A DNA stretch of 64,000 nt from Emiliania huxleyi CCMP1516. Taxonomy: Eukaryota > Haptophyta > Isochrysidales > Noelaerhabdaceae. Each line of letters begins with the position of its first letter. The stretch's first letter is position 1. Under the pieces are notes generated by a model, which saw nothing but the letters and a program-made list of their open reading frames with translations, had not been told where the DNA came from and did not search any database. The position numbers were made by a program, and so were the translations under genes. Positions 21,370 to 31,078 of this stretch are shown in pieces. The DNA is taken from NCBI RefSeq assembly GCF_000372725.1, contig NW_005202237.1, forward strand, positions 64,501 to 128,500. The letters are read 5' to 3'.

Positions 21370-22799
21370 TCAGAGTAGCACGACCCGCCCCTCGTCGATG
21401 AGCCTGCGGATGCCGCGCTGCGGACAGGGTAGGGGAAGGGGGTTGTAAGATCCTCTGCCCGAGGGAGTTCGGGCCGGGCATGCGCGTGCGCGTGCGGGGT
21501 GTGCGTGTGTGCGCGCTCTCGCCTGCTCCGCGAGCCAGTCGTGGAGGAGGGCGCCTGCGCACGCGAGCGGCGGGAGGAGGGGGGGGTGCAGAGCTCTCGT
21601 CTCGCCGGCGGCGGGCAGATGAGGTGCGGGGAGAGCGGGCGGCTGTGCGTCCACCTGCCGCGTTGACCTGGAGATGGATCCGCTGCTCCTTGTAGTAGTG
21701 GAGCTCCTCGCCCGAGTCGAAGCCGTCGAAGCCCGCAAGGTGCACCACGCAGCCGCTCTCGAGCAGCTTGGTCAGCATGACGAAGCCGGTGGTTGGCACC
21801 TGCGCGGGGCGGGCGGGTGCAGGAAGAGGGTGCACGAAGGGTGCACGAAGGGTCAAGGACGGCGGCAGGACGGCGGCAGGGCAGGCGGCAGGGCAGGCGG
21901 CAGGGCAGGCGGCAGGAGAGGCTGGCCTGGTGCAGCCTCAGTCCGAGGTAGCGGTGCGCTGCCCAGTACGTGCTCGCAGACCAGGTGCAGCTCCGCGGGG
22001 CGGGAAGCATGGGGAGGAGGTAGCCAGGGACGAAGAAGAGCGGGGCGAGGACGACGTGGTTCCTGCCGCCACCACACACCTCTGGTCAGCGCGTCCTGCC
22101 TTTGTGGCGGCCGGCGGGCAGGGCTCTTCACCAAGCGTAGCAGACCGGCACCGAGGGCGAGCGGCGCGAGATGTCGACGCCGCCGACGTGGTAGGGCTGC
22201 AGCATGTGGCACCAGAGCGAGGTTTTGCTCCCCGTGTGCTCCTCGAGCCCCTTGGTCACGAACGAGTTGAAGCGCACCACCGTGTCAAAGGCGTCGATCT
22301 GCCCGCCGAGGTGCCGCTTCCGGATCGACGGGCCGTTGCCCACGAGCAGCACCCTCCCCATCGGCTCGCAGCGGCTCGGCACGGGCAGCATGCCCGCCTC
22401 GCCCGAGCCCGCGGACGACTTGCAGCAGCTCCTCCCCAGCCCACCAACCGCGGGCGGGAGCGGCGTCGCGGCGGCGGCGGCGGCGCTGAGCGGCGGTCGC
22501 GCTCCGAGCCGGCAAAAGGTGCCGGCGCGCCAGCAGAGGACGGCGAGCCACGCCGCGCCGAGCGGCGGCAGCTCAAACAGCAGCAGGCCGAGAAGCGCCG
22601 CGAATATCAGCCACGCCAAGTAGGCATAGTAGGTCAGCGTGCTAAAGGCCCAAAAGACGCCGCACTGGCCCGTGAGCCGCTGCAGGATGGGCACCCAGAG
22701 CGGGATGGTCAGGCTGACGAGGACGTAGAGGCTGACGAGGACCCAGAGCGTGCTCAGAGGATCGGACACCAGAGGATCGGTCGTCACCGCGAGCAGCAT
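21370..22799 (-). CDS. Sialyltransferase-family (GT29) protein with several N-terminal membrane spans
   Basis: Four exons (22799-22132, 22062-21927, 21799-21668, 21417-21370) give 327 residues. The large sialyl motif is at about 149-195: RVLLVGNGPSIRKRHLGG, then IDAFDTVVRFNSF and the HTGSKTSLWCH end. The small motif is VPTTGFVMLTKLLESG (269-284), continuing CVVHLAGFDGF, with the HYYKEQ box at about 303-308. These are the CMP-sialic-acid-binding signatures of GT29, which acts in the Golgi. Unlike the single signal anchor of animal enzymes, residues 15-90 hold at least three hydrophobic spans (TLWVLVSLYVLVSLTIPLWV, YYAYLAWLIFAALLGLLLF, AAWLAVLCW). Intron 2 has no GT available and is modelled with a GC donor. 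The protein is short for the family, so activity on a sialic-acid-like or Kdo-type donor is inferred, not shown. A MITE lies 55 bp upstream of the start. Confidence 0.8.
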
Positions 22800-22853
22800 C
22801 GGGCCGATGCCGCTGCGCGAGAAAAGATGTCCGCGAAGAAACGCCCTCGCTCA

Positions 22854-23264
22854 CAGGTGGCGTTTATTTTTGCTTGGGGCGGACATCATGATGAAATTCT
22901 GGAAAAACCTGACCGGCCCCTGCGGTGCCCCTACCTACCTACCTACCTACCTACCTTACTTATGGGAAACTAAAAAAGAAATCACTCGATGGGTGAAGGT
23001 GGGGTACTATACCAACTAAAGTGATGGCTGGTGGTACTCTCCTGCACCCACAGTCCTTCCTGTGACATGGCAGGCCACTATCAAGCCCTACAAGCACCAG
23101 ATCACCCACTTGGGGAGGGTTGACGTCGTGATTTCCGCGGAAAATTTCTTTTTCTGCTGTGAAAATTCCGGCGTGAAGAGAGGGAAAACCCCGACGGGAG
23201 GGCCCAGACCCTACCTACCTACCCCGTCATGATGTCCGCCCCAAGCAAAAATAAACGCCACCTG
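22854..23264. mobile_element. MITE with 38-bp perfect terminal inverted repeats
   Basis: A 411-bp element begins CAGGTGGCGTTTATTTTTGC and continues TTGGGGCGGACATCATGA. The exact reverse complement ends it at 23264. The element is flanked by TCGCTCA at 22847-22853 and 23265-23271; the match extends two bases if the borders are shifted, so the target duplication is 7-9 bp. Inside are CCTACC tandem runs near both ends and no coding capacity. TIR and duplication length fit a non-autonomous hAT- or Mutator-like DNA transposon. It sits 55 bp upstream of the sialyltransferase ATG. Confidence 0.9.
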
Positions 23265-23305
23265 TCGCTCACATGACAAAAGAGCTTGTTCTTGACGTCG
23301 TTGAC

Positions 23306-23307
<2 letters not shown>

Positions 23308-23386
<79 letters not shown>
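23308..23386 (+). repeat. (GA)n microsatellite
   Basis: About 39 GA units end directly at an ATG (23386). That ATG is in frame with the FAM210-like gene, but the first 27 codons from it look non-native, so the next ATG is used as start. Confidence 0.95.
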
Positions 23387-23389
<3 letters not shown>

Positions 23390-23466
23390 GAGCACTCGAA
23401 GGAGCGAAGAAAAAGAAAAGCGAATCCCTCGCCGCCGCCCTCGGCGCGGCCCGGAACGAGTGGACC

Positions 23467-24130
23467 ATGCGACGGGCCCGACTTCCCCTCCTAGCCTTTT
23501 CCGGCTGCGGCCCCGGCGTTGCTGCCGAGTCCGTGCGTGCGGTGCACTCAACTCGCTCGCCCTTCTGCCGGCCTGGCCACTTCCTCGGCGCGTCCACGGC
23601 GCGAGCTCCCTCCTCGACGAGCTCGCTTCGCACCGCGAAGCGCTCCTCCGCCGCGTTGAGCTCGCACACCGGTGTCTCCCTGACCGCCCGCCCGCTGCTG
23701 TGTCCGGGCGTGCGCGGCTTCGCTTCGCCGTCCGAGGAGCCGAAGAAGGAGCCGTCGCGGTGGGAGAAGATAAAGGCGACCTTTAGAGAGCACGGCCCGG
23801 TCTTTGTCGGCTTCTACGCCGTCACCTGGCTCGGCGGGTTTGGCGTGTGCTGGACGGGCGTGACAATCGCAGGCGTCGATGGCGTCGCCCTCCTTCAATA
23901 CTTGGGTGTGTCTGTGCGCGATGCCGGCCACTCGCGCCAACCCCTCTGAGCTTGCCTCGCCCTCCTCTCCAGGCGCGGACAACGTGTTTGACACCAGCGC
24001 CCTGTCACCAACGCTGGTCAACGCCCTCATCGCGGCGGAGATAAACGAGCTGGGAGAGTTTGTTCGACTGCCTCTCGTGATCGCCACGACGCCCGCACTG
24101 AGTCGGCGACTCAAGGCGCTTCGAATATAG
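23467..24130 (+). CDS. DUF1279 (FAM210-like) mitochondrial membrane protein
   Basis: Exons 23467-23905 and 23973-24130 join in frame over a 67-bp GT-AG intron, giving 198 residues. The C-terminal domain WEKIKATFREHGPVFVGFYA (about residues 100-119) starts a DUF1279 domain. It has one membrane span (YAVTWLGGFGVCWTGVTIAG), then GVDGVALLQYLG and, after the intron, ALIAAEINELGEFVRLPLVI. This matches the FAM210A/B family of mitochondrial inner-membrane proteins linked to organelle protein synthesis and metabolism. The N-terminal about 90 residues are rich in Arg, Ser and Ala without acidic residues, as in a mitochondrial presequence. An in-frame ATG at 23386 would add 27 residues that overlap the end of the GA repeat and look less natural. 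The family call is good. Confidence 0.78.
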
Positions 24131-24881
24131 ACGGTGCGCGCTCGAGGGCAGGGCAGCTCGCAGCGCGGTTTTGTGCCCGATTGTGCCCCGACTAGGGCGC
24201 TCGGCGTGCTTTTGTCGCCGGTGTGCGGGATATAAGATTTTCAGAGACCCAAAATAGTTGTCGCTCCAACGAGGGCCGCGACGGGCGCACACGGCTCACG
24301 AGCGGGAGGGAGCGGAGACAGTGGGCAGCGAGCGAAGTGGGTGAGACTGATGATGCTCCTTCGACTTAGGGAGCGGTTCCGCTGCTGGGCGAGCTTCAGG
24401 GTGGTGCTCACGCGAAAAGGAATCGACGCGATGTACAAAGCATACAAGGAGAGGAGAAAGAAGGGCCGAGCGTTTTTGATCTCTCGGTAAGTGGGCGCCC
24501 GCCCGCCGCCTCTGAGGGGGTCGGGCCCCCTAGACTGAAAACAAAAACAAGCTCGAAAACAGCCAAAATCAGCCTGCGAGAGAGGCACTGCGCGCCGCTG
24601 ACCTCATGTGGGGATGTGTGCCGACACCAATACTGATCTAAAACCTGGAAACCCTTGTTCAAATCCGACCCTAAGCGCCATCCTTCCTGCTCTCACCTGA
24701 TGCTGCTTCCCCGCGCCGCCTCCTTGGGCCCCCCTGGGCGTATTTTCTACTCCCAGGGGGGGGCCTGGGCCCCCGGGCCCCCTCTTGTTTTCTGTTTTCT
24801 GTTTTTCAACACAGAGGAGCGGCGGGCGCAGCAGACTCGATTGGGAGGCCGCGCTCGGCGTGTTCGACAAGCCAGTCCGCC
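24131..24881. other. Intergenic, no gene recognised
   Basis: The stretch contains CT-rich and CCCCCTGGG-type low-complexity sequence, for example the C/G palindromes around 24728-24782. No supported RNA gene or coding frame was found. A TTGTTCAAATCC string near 24655 resembles a tRNA T-loop, but no acceptor or anticodon stem can be built around it. Confidence 0.45.
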
Positions 24882-27236
24882 ATGGCGGGAGGGCACTACC
24901 GCGGCCACAGTGGTGGGAAAGCGGCAGGCTCGGGCTACTGGGTGGTGGAGCCTCTGCCACCTGGGGCGGCAAAAAGTCACCAGTTGGACACCATTCAAAG
25001 CCTGGCGGAAGCTGCTGCTGACGAGTCGGATGGGCAGGAGGAGCCGCGAGAGGAGGGACATGGCTGCGCCACGAGAGGGGGCCACGCTGGACGGAACAGC
25101 TCATCTATGGCCGCGATTCTAGACGCCAGCGGCGGCATGAGTGGCGCGGAGCTCCGCGCCTCTCTTCGGTGGGTCCGGTCGAGGTTGGACCGCAAGCTTG
25201 GCGAGTCGATGATGGCGTGGGCCTCCGACGGCGGAGCGGACGAGAACGACGCGACGGCCGACGAGGTGGCATCCGATGCCACGGTAGAGGGCGGGGAGGA
25301 GTTGGACGAGGAGGACGTGGAAGAGGCGGGTGCTGGGTTTGAGGAGCAGATCCGTCGGCTCGAGGACAGCCAGGAGCGCGGCGAGCCTCCGCTCGCATTG
25401 CACCCTCACCACGACCCTGCGACTGCGGGCGCCATCTCCCACGCGCGATCTGCGGCCCGGCTCGACCACGGAGCGACCAGCCAGGAGTTAGTGCGCCTAC
25501 GCGACGAGCTCGCGGAAGCGTTGCGCGACGGTCTAGCCCTGGAGGCGCGCTCCAAGGCTGCTGAGGCGGCTCTCCACGCTGTCGAGGAGGCGAGGGCCGC
25601 CCAGGCTGCGGCGGCAGAGCTGGCTCATCAAGAGGCGGCTGATGCGACCGCGCGAGCCGAGGAGGCGGAGGCGGGACGAGAGGCGGCGCTAGAGGCGGCG
25701 GACGGCGCGCTAGCGACGGCGACGGCGGCCGCCAGGGAGGCGGAAGAAGCGGCGGCTGCCCGGGTTGCGGCGGCCGCCACGGCTACAGCTAGCAACGCTG
25801 AACTGTTCGCCGCGCTGGAGAGAGCCGAGGCAGCAGAGGCGGCAGAGTTCGAGACTGCCGCTCTGCTCGCAGATGAGCGTGAGGAGACCGCCCGACTTGC
25901 CTCAGCACTGGCCCTCTCGGAGGCACGGTGCGGAGCGGCAGAGGCGGCGATGGCGCAGACCTCGCAGGCAGACACGGAGCGGGAGGCGGTGCTCGCGGAT
26001 CTGGAGGCGGCACGCGCCGAGCTGGAGAGTGCGGAGACGGCTCTAGAATCGGCGCGAACAGAAGGCATTGCCTCGGCAACGGCGGCAGCCACTCGGGAGG
26101 GGACGCTGCAGAGTGAGCTAGAGGCTCTCCGAGGTAGCCTGGCTCAGGCGGAGGCGTTAGCCGCGGCTCGGCACGACGAGATGGTCTCGCTCGAGGCGCG
26201 CGTCGAGTCCGCATCCGCTGAGGTGGAGTCGGCACGTGCGGCAAACGCCGAATGCGAGGAGCGGGCCACGGCTGCTTCGAAGGCGTTGGGCACTGCTCGC
26301 GCAGCCGAGGAGGCTGCGCGGGAAGCGGCGGCGACAGCGCGGCGCGAGCTTGAGAGTCTGGAGGCGGATCGAGCTCGTTTTGCGGCTGACGCAGTCAAGC
26401 TGCGGGACACTGCTGCTGAGCTGTCGTGCCGCGCTGAGTCGGCGGAAAGCCGTGCCGAGGCAGCCGAGAGCCGCGCTGATGCAGCCGAGAGCCGCGCCGA
26501 GGCGGCTGAGAATGCGCGCCTCGCAGCCGAGGCCGAGGCCGAGGGGCAGAGGGGCCACGTGGTGCGGCTTGAGAAAGAGGTTGCCGCGGCGGCGGAGACG
26601 GCGGCTTCGGAGGTCGCGGCATCGCGTGCGGCCCAGTGCAAGGCTGACGAGGCGACCGCGCAGCTCGCGGTGCTTCAAGCGAAGGCTGACTCGCTGGCGG
26701 CGAAGGCGGACTCGTTGGCCGCGGATGCCGCCGTGGCGAGGAAGGAGCGCGACTCGCACGCCGCTGAGGCGGGCAGAGCCGCGACGGCAAGCGAGGAGGT
26801 GCGGGCAACGTGTGCCCGAGCGGAGGGCCGCGCGGCGGACCTCGAGGCAGCAGTCAGCACGCTCGAGGGCGAGGTTGCCGCTCTCGAGGCTCGGCAGCAT
26901 GGCCTCGGTTCGCAGCTCGAGATGGCAGGCGAGCTGGCGCGCGTCGAGGAGGAGAAGCGGCGCGTGGCGGAAGAGGAACTCGAGCTGCTGCGGGCGCGCG
27001 TGGCTCACGAGGAGGAGAAGCGGGCCAGGGCCGAGGCAGAGCGGCTGGCCAAGGAGGCCGAGCTTGCTGCGGTCCGCGCACGGCCCGCCTCGGGGAAGTC
27101 ACGCGTCGAGAAAGCTGCAATTGTGCCTCAGCAATTCCGACCGTCGGGGCTCGGGGCGGCACCAGCGCCGGCGCGAGGCCCGACAGCCCCGCCGCGCCGT
27201 GCAGTTTCGGCACAGCCAGGTGCAAGAAAACGGTAG
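24882..27236 (+). CDS. Long Ala/Glu-rich coiled-coil protein
   Basis: This single 784-residue frame is dominated by heptad-like Ala/Glu/Arg sequence from about residue 200 to 730. It includes short internal repeats such as AESRAEAAESRADAAESRA and KADSLAAKADSLAAD. The first 190 residues are acidic (GGEELDEEDVEEAGAGFEEQ) with a GMSGAELRASLRWVRSRLDR helix. The last 50 are Pro/Arg/Ser-rich and basic. Predicted structure is one long coiled coil, as in golgins, centrosomal, ciliary or nuclear-matrix proteins. No specific family can be named. The first ATG is used, but an internal ATG at residue 76 (MAAILDASGG) could be the true start. High GC and Ala richness make alternative frames open as well, so the coiled-coil periodicity is the main support. 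Confidence 0.6.
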   Translation: MAGGHYRGHSGGKAAGSGYWVVEPLPPGAAKSHQLDTIQSLAEAAADESDGQEEPREEGHGCATRGGHAGRNSSSMAAILDASGGMSGAELRASLRWVRSRLDRKLGESMMAWASDGGADENDATADEVASDATVEGGEELDEEDVEEAGAGFEEQIRRLEDSQERGEPPLALHPHHDPATAGAISHARSAARLDHGATSQELVRLRDELAEALRDGLALEARSKAAEAALHAVEEARAAQAAAAELAHQEAADATARAEEAEAGREAALEAADGALATATAAAREAEEAAAARVAAAATATASNAELFAALERAEAAEAAEFETAALLADEREETARLASALALSEARCGAAEAAMAQTSQADTEREAVLADLEAARAELESAETALESARTEGIASATAAATREGTLQSELEALRGSLAQAEALAAARHDEMVSLEARVESASAEVESARAANAECEERATAASKALGTARAAEEAAREAAATARRELESLEADRARFAADAVKLRDTAAELSCRAESAESRAEAAESRADAAESRAEAAENARLAAEAEAEGQRGHVVRLEKEVAAAAETAASEVAASRAAQCKADEATAQLAVLQAKADSLAAKADSLAADAAVARKERDSHAAEAGRAATASEEVRATCARAEGRAADLEAAVSTLEGEVAALEARQHGLGSQLEMAGELARVEEEKRRVAEEELELLRARVAHEEEKRARAEAERLAKEAELAAVRARPASGKSRVEKAAIVPQQFRPSGLGAAPAPARGPTAPPRRAVSAQPGARKR

Positions 27237-27987
27237 ACGTCCAGCTGCATGGCGGTCGGGTCTGGAGGTGATGAGTTTTCTTGGGCCGGGTGTTGCGTTA
27301 GAGTAAGGTTACGCCGGAGCTGTACTCGTGTGGCTGTGTTTCTCAATTTGTGTGTTCTCGAATGTCGAGATACATTTGTGCTAGGTGATACAGCGCCGCC
27401 CGCGGGCGTCGCGGTGTGCGTCACCGCTACCGGTCAGTGCGTGCCACCCACACGACCAGCGTGCGCGTCGTGCTCGGACTGCTGTGAGTCAGTCTCTGCT
27501 CGCGTGGTGTCGGCCGGCGGGGCAACCATCGTGTCCGCCGGGCGGCGCCGGGGCGCGGGGGGCGTGCGCGCGTGGGCAGTCCAGACCGGGCTGTGTGCAC
27601 CGGCGTGGGCGTCTGTACTGTATCATAATAAAAGCGCGAAGCCCCCCGTTCCGTCGCAGTCGCTAGTGGCAAGAGCGCACACACCTCTCTGCTCCCACGC
27701 CTGGCGCGCACGCCTCAGGACCTCAAGCGCAAAGCCACTCTCAGTGGGTGGCTGTGCGTGCGGCTGCACACGCTACGCCATCCCATGTCTCGACGTGCGC
27801 GCCGGATCCTGCTAGTAGATTGCCTTGTTCTGCCTTCGAGTTCGGCCTCATTCATCGGTCGGCGAGTGAGGGTCACATGCCTCCCGGCGCCGCCGCAAGC
27901 CTTCCTCCTGGCCTGAAGCATGTTGTGACCCGCCCGGCGCAACGGCTGCCTCGCCGTCGAGGGCACCCTCGGATTCGTCCTCAAAGC
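27237..27987. other. Intergenic, nothing recognised
   Basis: After the coiled-coil gene the sequence is mixed, with short TGTGTGTTCTCG-like patches and an AATAAAA-like string (27626-27634, ATAATAAAAG). That string could serve as a polyadenylation signal for a plus-strand transcript. I found no gene motif. Confidence 0.4.
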
Positions 27988-28335
27988 TCACCTACAGAGG
28001 CCCAACCGCTCCGACTCCACCCAACCGAACGTGAGCTCGCCGCAGCTGGTGGGTGCCCTCACCGGCGTGCTGGTGCTCTCGTCGCCGCGCCCCTCGCGGA
28101 AGACGCCGCCGTCCTCGCCCTCGCCCTCCTCGCCCTCGCCGTACTCCTCGCCGTACTCCTCGCCGTACTCCTCGCCGTACTCCTCGCCGTACTCCTCGCC
28201 GTCCTTGTCCGCCTCGTCCAGCCTGTCCTCCTCTCCCTCCTCCTCTTGCCCTCGCCACACCTCCCTCGGCATCTCACGCAGCGAACCGCCGCCACCGCCG
28301 GCCGTGCCGCGCAGCCGCACCCGCCTAAAGGACAT
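27988..28335 (-). CDS. Possible small acidic repeat protein
   Basis: A 115-codon frame begins with ATG at 28335: MSFRRVRLRGTAGGGGGSLR. It then has an acidic stretch with five tandem EEYG units, coded by a 12-bp tandem repeat at 28136-28200, and ends in ..VESERLGLCR. The basic start followed by an acidic repeat is gene-like, and it lies 52 bp downstream of the TPM-domain gene on the same strand. However, the repeat itself keeps several frames open and no family is recognised, so this is a tentative call. Confidence 0.25.
   Translation of the reverse strand: MSFRRVRLRGTAGGGGGSLREMPREVWRGQEEEGEEDRLDEADKDGEEYGEEYGEEYGEEYGEEYGEGEEGEGEDGGVFREGRGDESTSTPVRAPTSCGELTFGWVESERLGLCR
28136..28200 (+). repeat. 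12-bp tandem repeat TACTCCTCGCCG
   Basis: Five to six near-perfect copies of a 12-bp unit lie here. On the minus strand each encodes EEYG, in the tentative acidic protein at 27988-28335. Because the unit is a multiple of three, copy-number change would not shift the frame. Confidence 0.9.
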
Positions 28336-28387
28336 GTGATGGACGTATCATGGGCATGTCGGGCGCGTGTGCGTGCCCCACGCAACC

Positions 28388-29434
28388 CTAGACGTGCCGG
28401 CGCGACCATGCCGAGCGAGAGCTGGAGAAGCCGCGCCGCGCAGAGTGCAGCCCGCCTCCCAGCCCGCCTCCCAGCCCACGGCCGAGCCCGCCGCCGAGCC
28501 CACCGCCTCCGAGCCCACCGCCTCCGAGCCCAGCGCCTCCGAGCCCATCGCCTCCGAGCCCACCGTAGGCCATCTCCGCCATCAAATCGCCGCCGCCGCC
28601 CATCCCACCCATCCCGCGGCTGTTCTTGAAGAAAAAGTAGAGGAGCGCCGCCCCGAGCATCAGCGGCATCATCACTGAGCGCACCGAGCCGAAGAGGCCG
28701 CTCCCTCGCTGCGCCTGCCGCCGGAGCTCCTTCGCTGCCACGAGGCAGCCGCTGTCGAGCGACCTGCGGACGTGGCGTGTGCTGCGGTGAGGGGGCTGGC
28801 CTCCGCTCCACTCGCCGGCACTGTGGAGGCCACACCCTTTGCCGATCGCTCCCGACAGCTTCTTGGTGATCCGCCGCGCCTAGCAAGCTTCCGAGCACCT
28901 TCAGGCGCCACGCCCCCCTCCCGCCAGCAGCGAGTGGCGTGCCTGGGAGCGGCCGATGCGGCGAGAGACGCGCGAGCCTGTCCACAGGTCGGCCTTGGCT
29001 GCCGAGACGGCCACCACCAACACCGCAGTGTTGTCGACCAGCCGCCGGTTGCGCCGGTTGGCCGCCTCAGCCTCTCGGCTCCCCGGACTCCCCTTCTCCA
29101 CACTGACCTGCGGCCACCACTTCTTGGCGACGCCACGCCCGAGGTCACGAAGCTTGGTCCCTTCTGGCATGGACGAGAGGAGGACCATATAGCAGCGTGT
29201 GCCGGAGGTGGCGTTGACCAGGCTGAGGTTTCCGTTGAGCAGCTTGACCGTCTCCGGCTGCAAGAGCCGGTCCGGGTCTGCTACCCACGCACCGTCATCA
29301 GGCAGCTCGGGCAGGCGCGCCACGGCCTCAGCCGCACACGAGCCGTCCGACTCGGAGCAGGTCTGGCCCGCGGCGCGCCCGATAATGAGCAGGAGCAGTG
29401 GAAATTGAGCTGGAAATGGGAGAGGCAAGCCCAT
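28388..29434 (-). CDS. TPM-domain (Psb32/MOLO-1-like) membrane protein
   Basis: Three exons (29434-28970, 28879-28836, 28763-28388) sum to 294 residues. MGLPLPFPAQFPLLLLIIGR and the following AAGQT form a signal peptide. Residues 45-155 fit a TPM domain: WVADPDRLLQPETVKLLNGN, then GTRCYMVLLSSMP, WWPQ and DNTAVLVVAVSAAKADLWTG, the conserved end strand. TPM proteins act in photosystem II repair in plastids (Psb32/TLP18.3) or in receptor regulation (MOLO-1). After two introns comes a single span (SVMMPLMLGAALLYFFFKNS) and a Gly-rich tail with GLGGGGLGG repeats, as in many bacterial and algal TPM proteins. The two splice joins (90 and 72 bp, both GT-AG) were chosen because they preserve frame; the middle exon is short and is the weakest part. 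Confidence 0.65.
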
Positions 29435-30463
29435 CAGGCACGACCGGCACGACCCTGGGCGGCTTCTTTGGCCAACTACTACAGATATACTCGAGCAGTG
29501 CTATACGAAAGTGTGAACAGGTTGGAGAACAGCTCCTGAGCACGGCGCCACAGGCGCCTGTTGATAGGTCCAGGTGATAGCCCTGGATGGGCAATGCATA
29601 CGCCTAGTTGGGCCTCAGATCGCCCGACCGCGTCCCGGTGCTCTGTGGTCGGATTTGTGACGCCACCGCACCGCGCCGCGGCCGGGGGCCCGCCGGAGGA
29701 CGAGGATGGCCGTGGCGGACCGGGACGAGCTCTGAGAGGTAAGGTGTCAGTGAGTATATTGTAGAGACTGACCATGTGCACAATATCTCTCAGTCTAAGC
29801 TAAGCCAGGGGAGGCGATGCTGGGGCCGTACATCAGCTTGATGGTGCTTCGCCGGCGTGCGTCCCGGAGCGGTGCCGGACGGGCGGTCCGTGGGAGGAAA
29901 ACTCAGGACAGTGCCGACGCCGGGTCGCCGCTCTGATTCGACTTTTTACTTCAAACAAAGACAGTCGCACGCGCCGCAGTGCCGGTGCGTGCGACTGTCA
30001 GGAGCGGACCCGTCACTTACTTGTGTTCACGCCGGCATCGTGTCCTGACCAACCTGCCCAGACTTTAGGCTTGGACAGTAGGCAGAAGAATTTTACAACC
30101 GACCTCCCTCGCACGACACTGGGCACGGGGGACTGGCGTGCCAGTAGGCACAATGTGAATGGCTTCACCGATACCAAAGCCGTCCTCCCACCCATCCCTT
30201 GGGTGTCTGTTTTCTTTCTTTCTTTTTACCGCGTTGGTGTCCAGTCCGAGCCACGCACTAAAGAGGCATCTCTCCCTCAGCCGGTGAGAGCGGTGTGCCG
30301 GCGTCTGCGGACTTTAATCTTTTATCTCTTCACTCGTCTCTTGCGCTTGACCTTGAGAGGAATCTCTTGGTGCGTGCTCAGTTTTACATCCAACGTGAGA
30401 AGCTCTTTGGTATGACTTTAAGGCGATTCAGACACTCGCCCTGCAGCGTCGGGTCGCTCAACG
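29435..30463. other. Intergenic, with one copy of the short dispersed element
   Basis: No gene is supported. A copy of the short element lies at 30084-30150: AGAATTTTACAACC, then CGCACGACACTGGGCACGGG. It is followed near 30200 by a pyrimidine block ending TTTCTTTCTTTTT and ACCGCGTTGGTGTCCAGTCC. That last string recurs at 40841 and, changed, at 38366. The ITPase 3' untranslated region must lie at the right end. Confidence 0.5.
30084..30150 (+). repeat. Short dispersed element, second copy
   Basis: AGAATTTTACAACC is followed by CACGACACTGGGCACGGG and GACTGGCGTGCCAGTAGGCAC. It is colinear with the copy at 16835 but more diverged at its right end. Confidence 0.65.
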
Positions 30464-31078
30464 TCACTCAGACCTCGCCGCCTTCGCGGGCGGCGGCAGC
30501 TCGGCCCCGTGAGCGACCAGGTGCTCCTGCAGCTTGACGAGCGCGCGGTAGCGATGTGAGATCTTGTTCTTCTCCGCCTTGTCCATCTCCGCGTACGTCT
30601 CGCTATAGCCCTCCGGCTGGAACACCGGATCCCACCCAAAGTCGGTCGGACCGCGCGCCGGCACAATCTGGCCCGGCGTCCGCCCATCAAACGTGATGGG
30701 AGTCTGGCCGGGACCGGCGGAGAAGCCGAATATGCACTGTGCGTACGCACTCTTGTCCGGGTACGCTGCGAGCAGGTTGTTGAGACCCTCGTGCCCCGTC
30801 TTCTCCAGAAACCACTTGATGTAGGGGCCGGGCAGCCCGCCGAGGGCGTTGAAGCAGAGCGACGTGTCCTCGACAAAGACGGGCCCGCCAACCTGCTCCG
30901 CGGCGAGCCTGCACTTCTCGCTGGAAATCTCCTCCGGCTCGCCCTGCAGCTCCGGCAGATCGAGCTTCTGGCTGACGATCCGGACTGGGAGCGCGTCGCC
31001 ACCGAGGATCGCGCGCACCTCCTCAAGCTTCTTCGCGTTTCCCGTCACGAAAGTGACGACAGGCCGGCTGGCGCTCAT
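30464..31078 (-). CDS. ITPA: Inosine triphosphate pyrophosphatase
   Basis: The intronless 204-residue frame is a full-length ITPase/HAM1 family enzyme. It hydrolyses ITP, dITP and XTP to monophosphates and so removes deaminated purines from the nucleotide pool. The substrate-binding start [20 protein letters not shown] has the family T-G-N-x-x-K signature. It is followed by [40 protein letters not shown] contains the catalytic Asp, [17 protein letters not shown] follows, and [20 protein letters not shown] and [11 protein letters not shown] complete the fold. Length equals that of the eukaryotic enzymes (about 190-205 residues). The start ATG has no upstream in-frame extension. Confidence 0.95.
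   Translation of the reverse strand: MSASRPVVTFVTGNAKKLEEVRAILGGDALPVRIVSQKLDLPELQGEPEEISSEKCRLAAEQVGGPVFVEDTSLCFNALGGLPGPYIKWFLEKTGHEGLNNLLAAYPDKSAYAQCIFGFSAGPGQTPITFDGRTPGQIVPARGPTDFGWDPVFQPEGYSETYAEMDKAEKNKISHRYRALVKLQEHLVAHGAELPPPAKAARSE

Noticed and set aside
20867..21856. Minus-strand frame of 329 codons
   Set aside because: Only its first about 50 codons (exon 3 of the sialyltransferase) are conserved. The rest is intron 3 and 3' flank.
24590..24680. Possible tRNA, from TTGTTCAAATCC
   Set aside because: A T-loop-like string is present, but no paired T-stem, anticodon arm or acceptor stem can be drawn around it.
27249..27815. Plus-strand frame of 188 codons after the coiled-coil gene
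   Set aside because: Composition is random-looking, it overlaps other open frames, and it probably lies in 3' untranslated or intergenic sequence.
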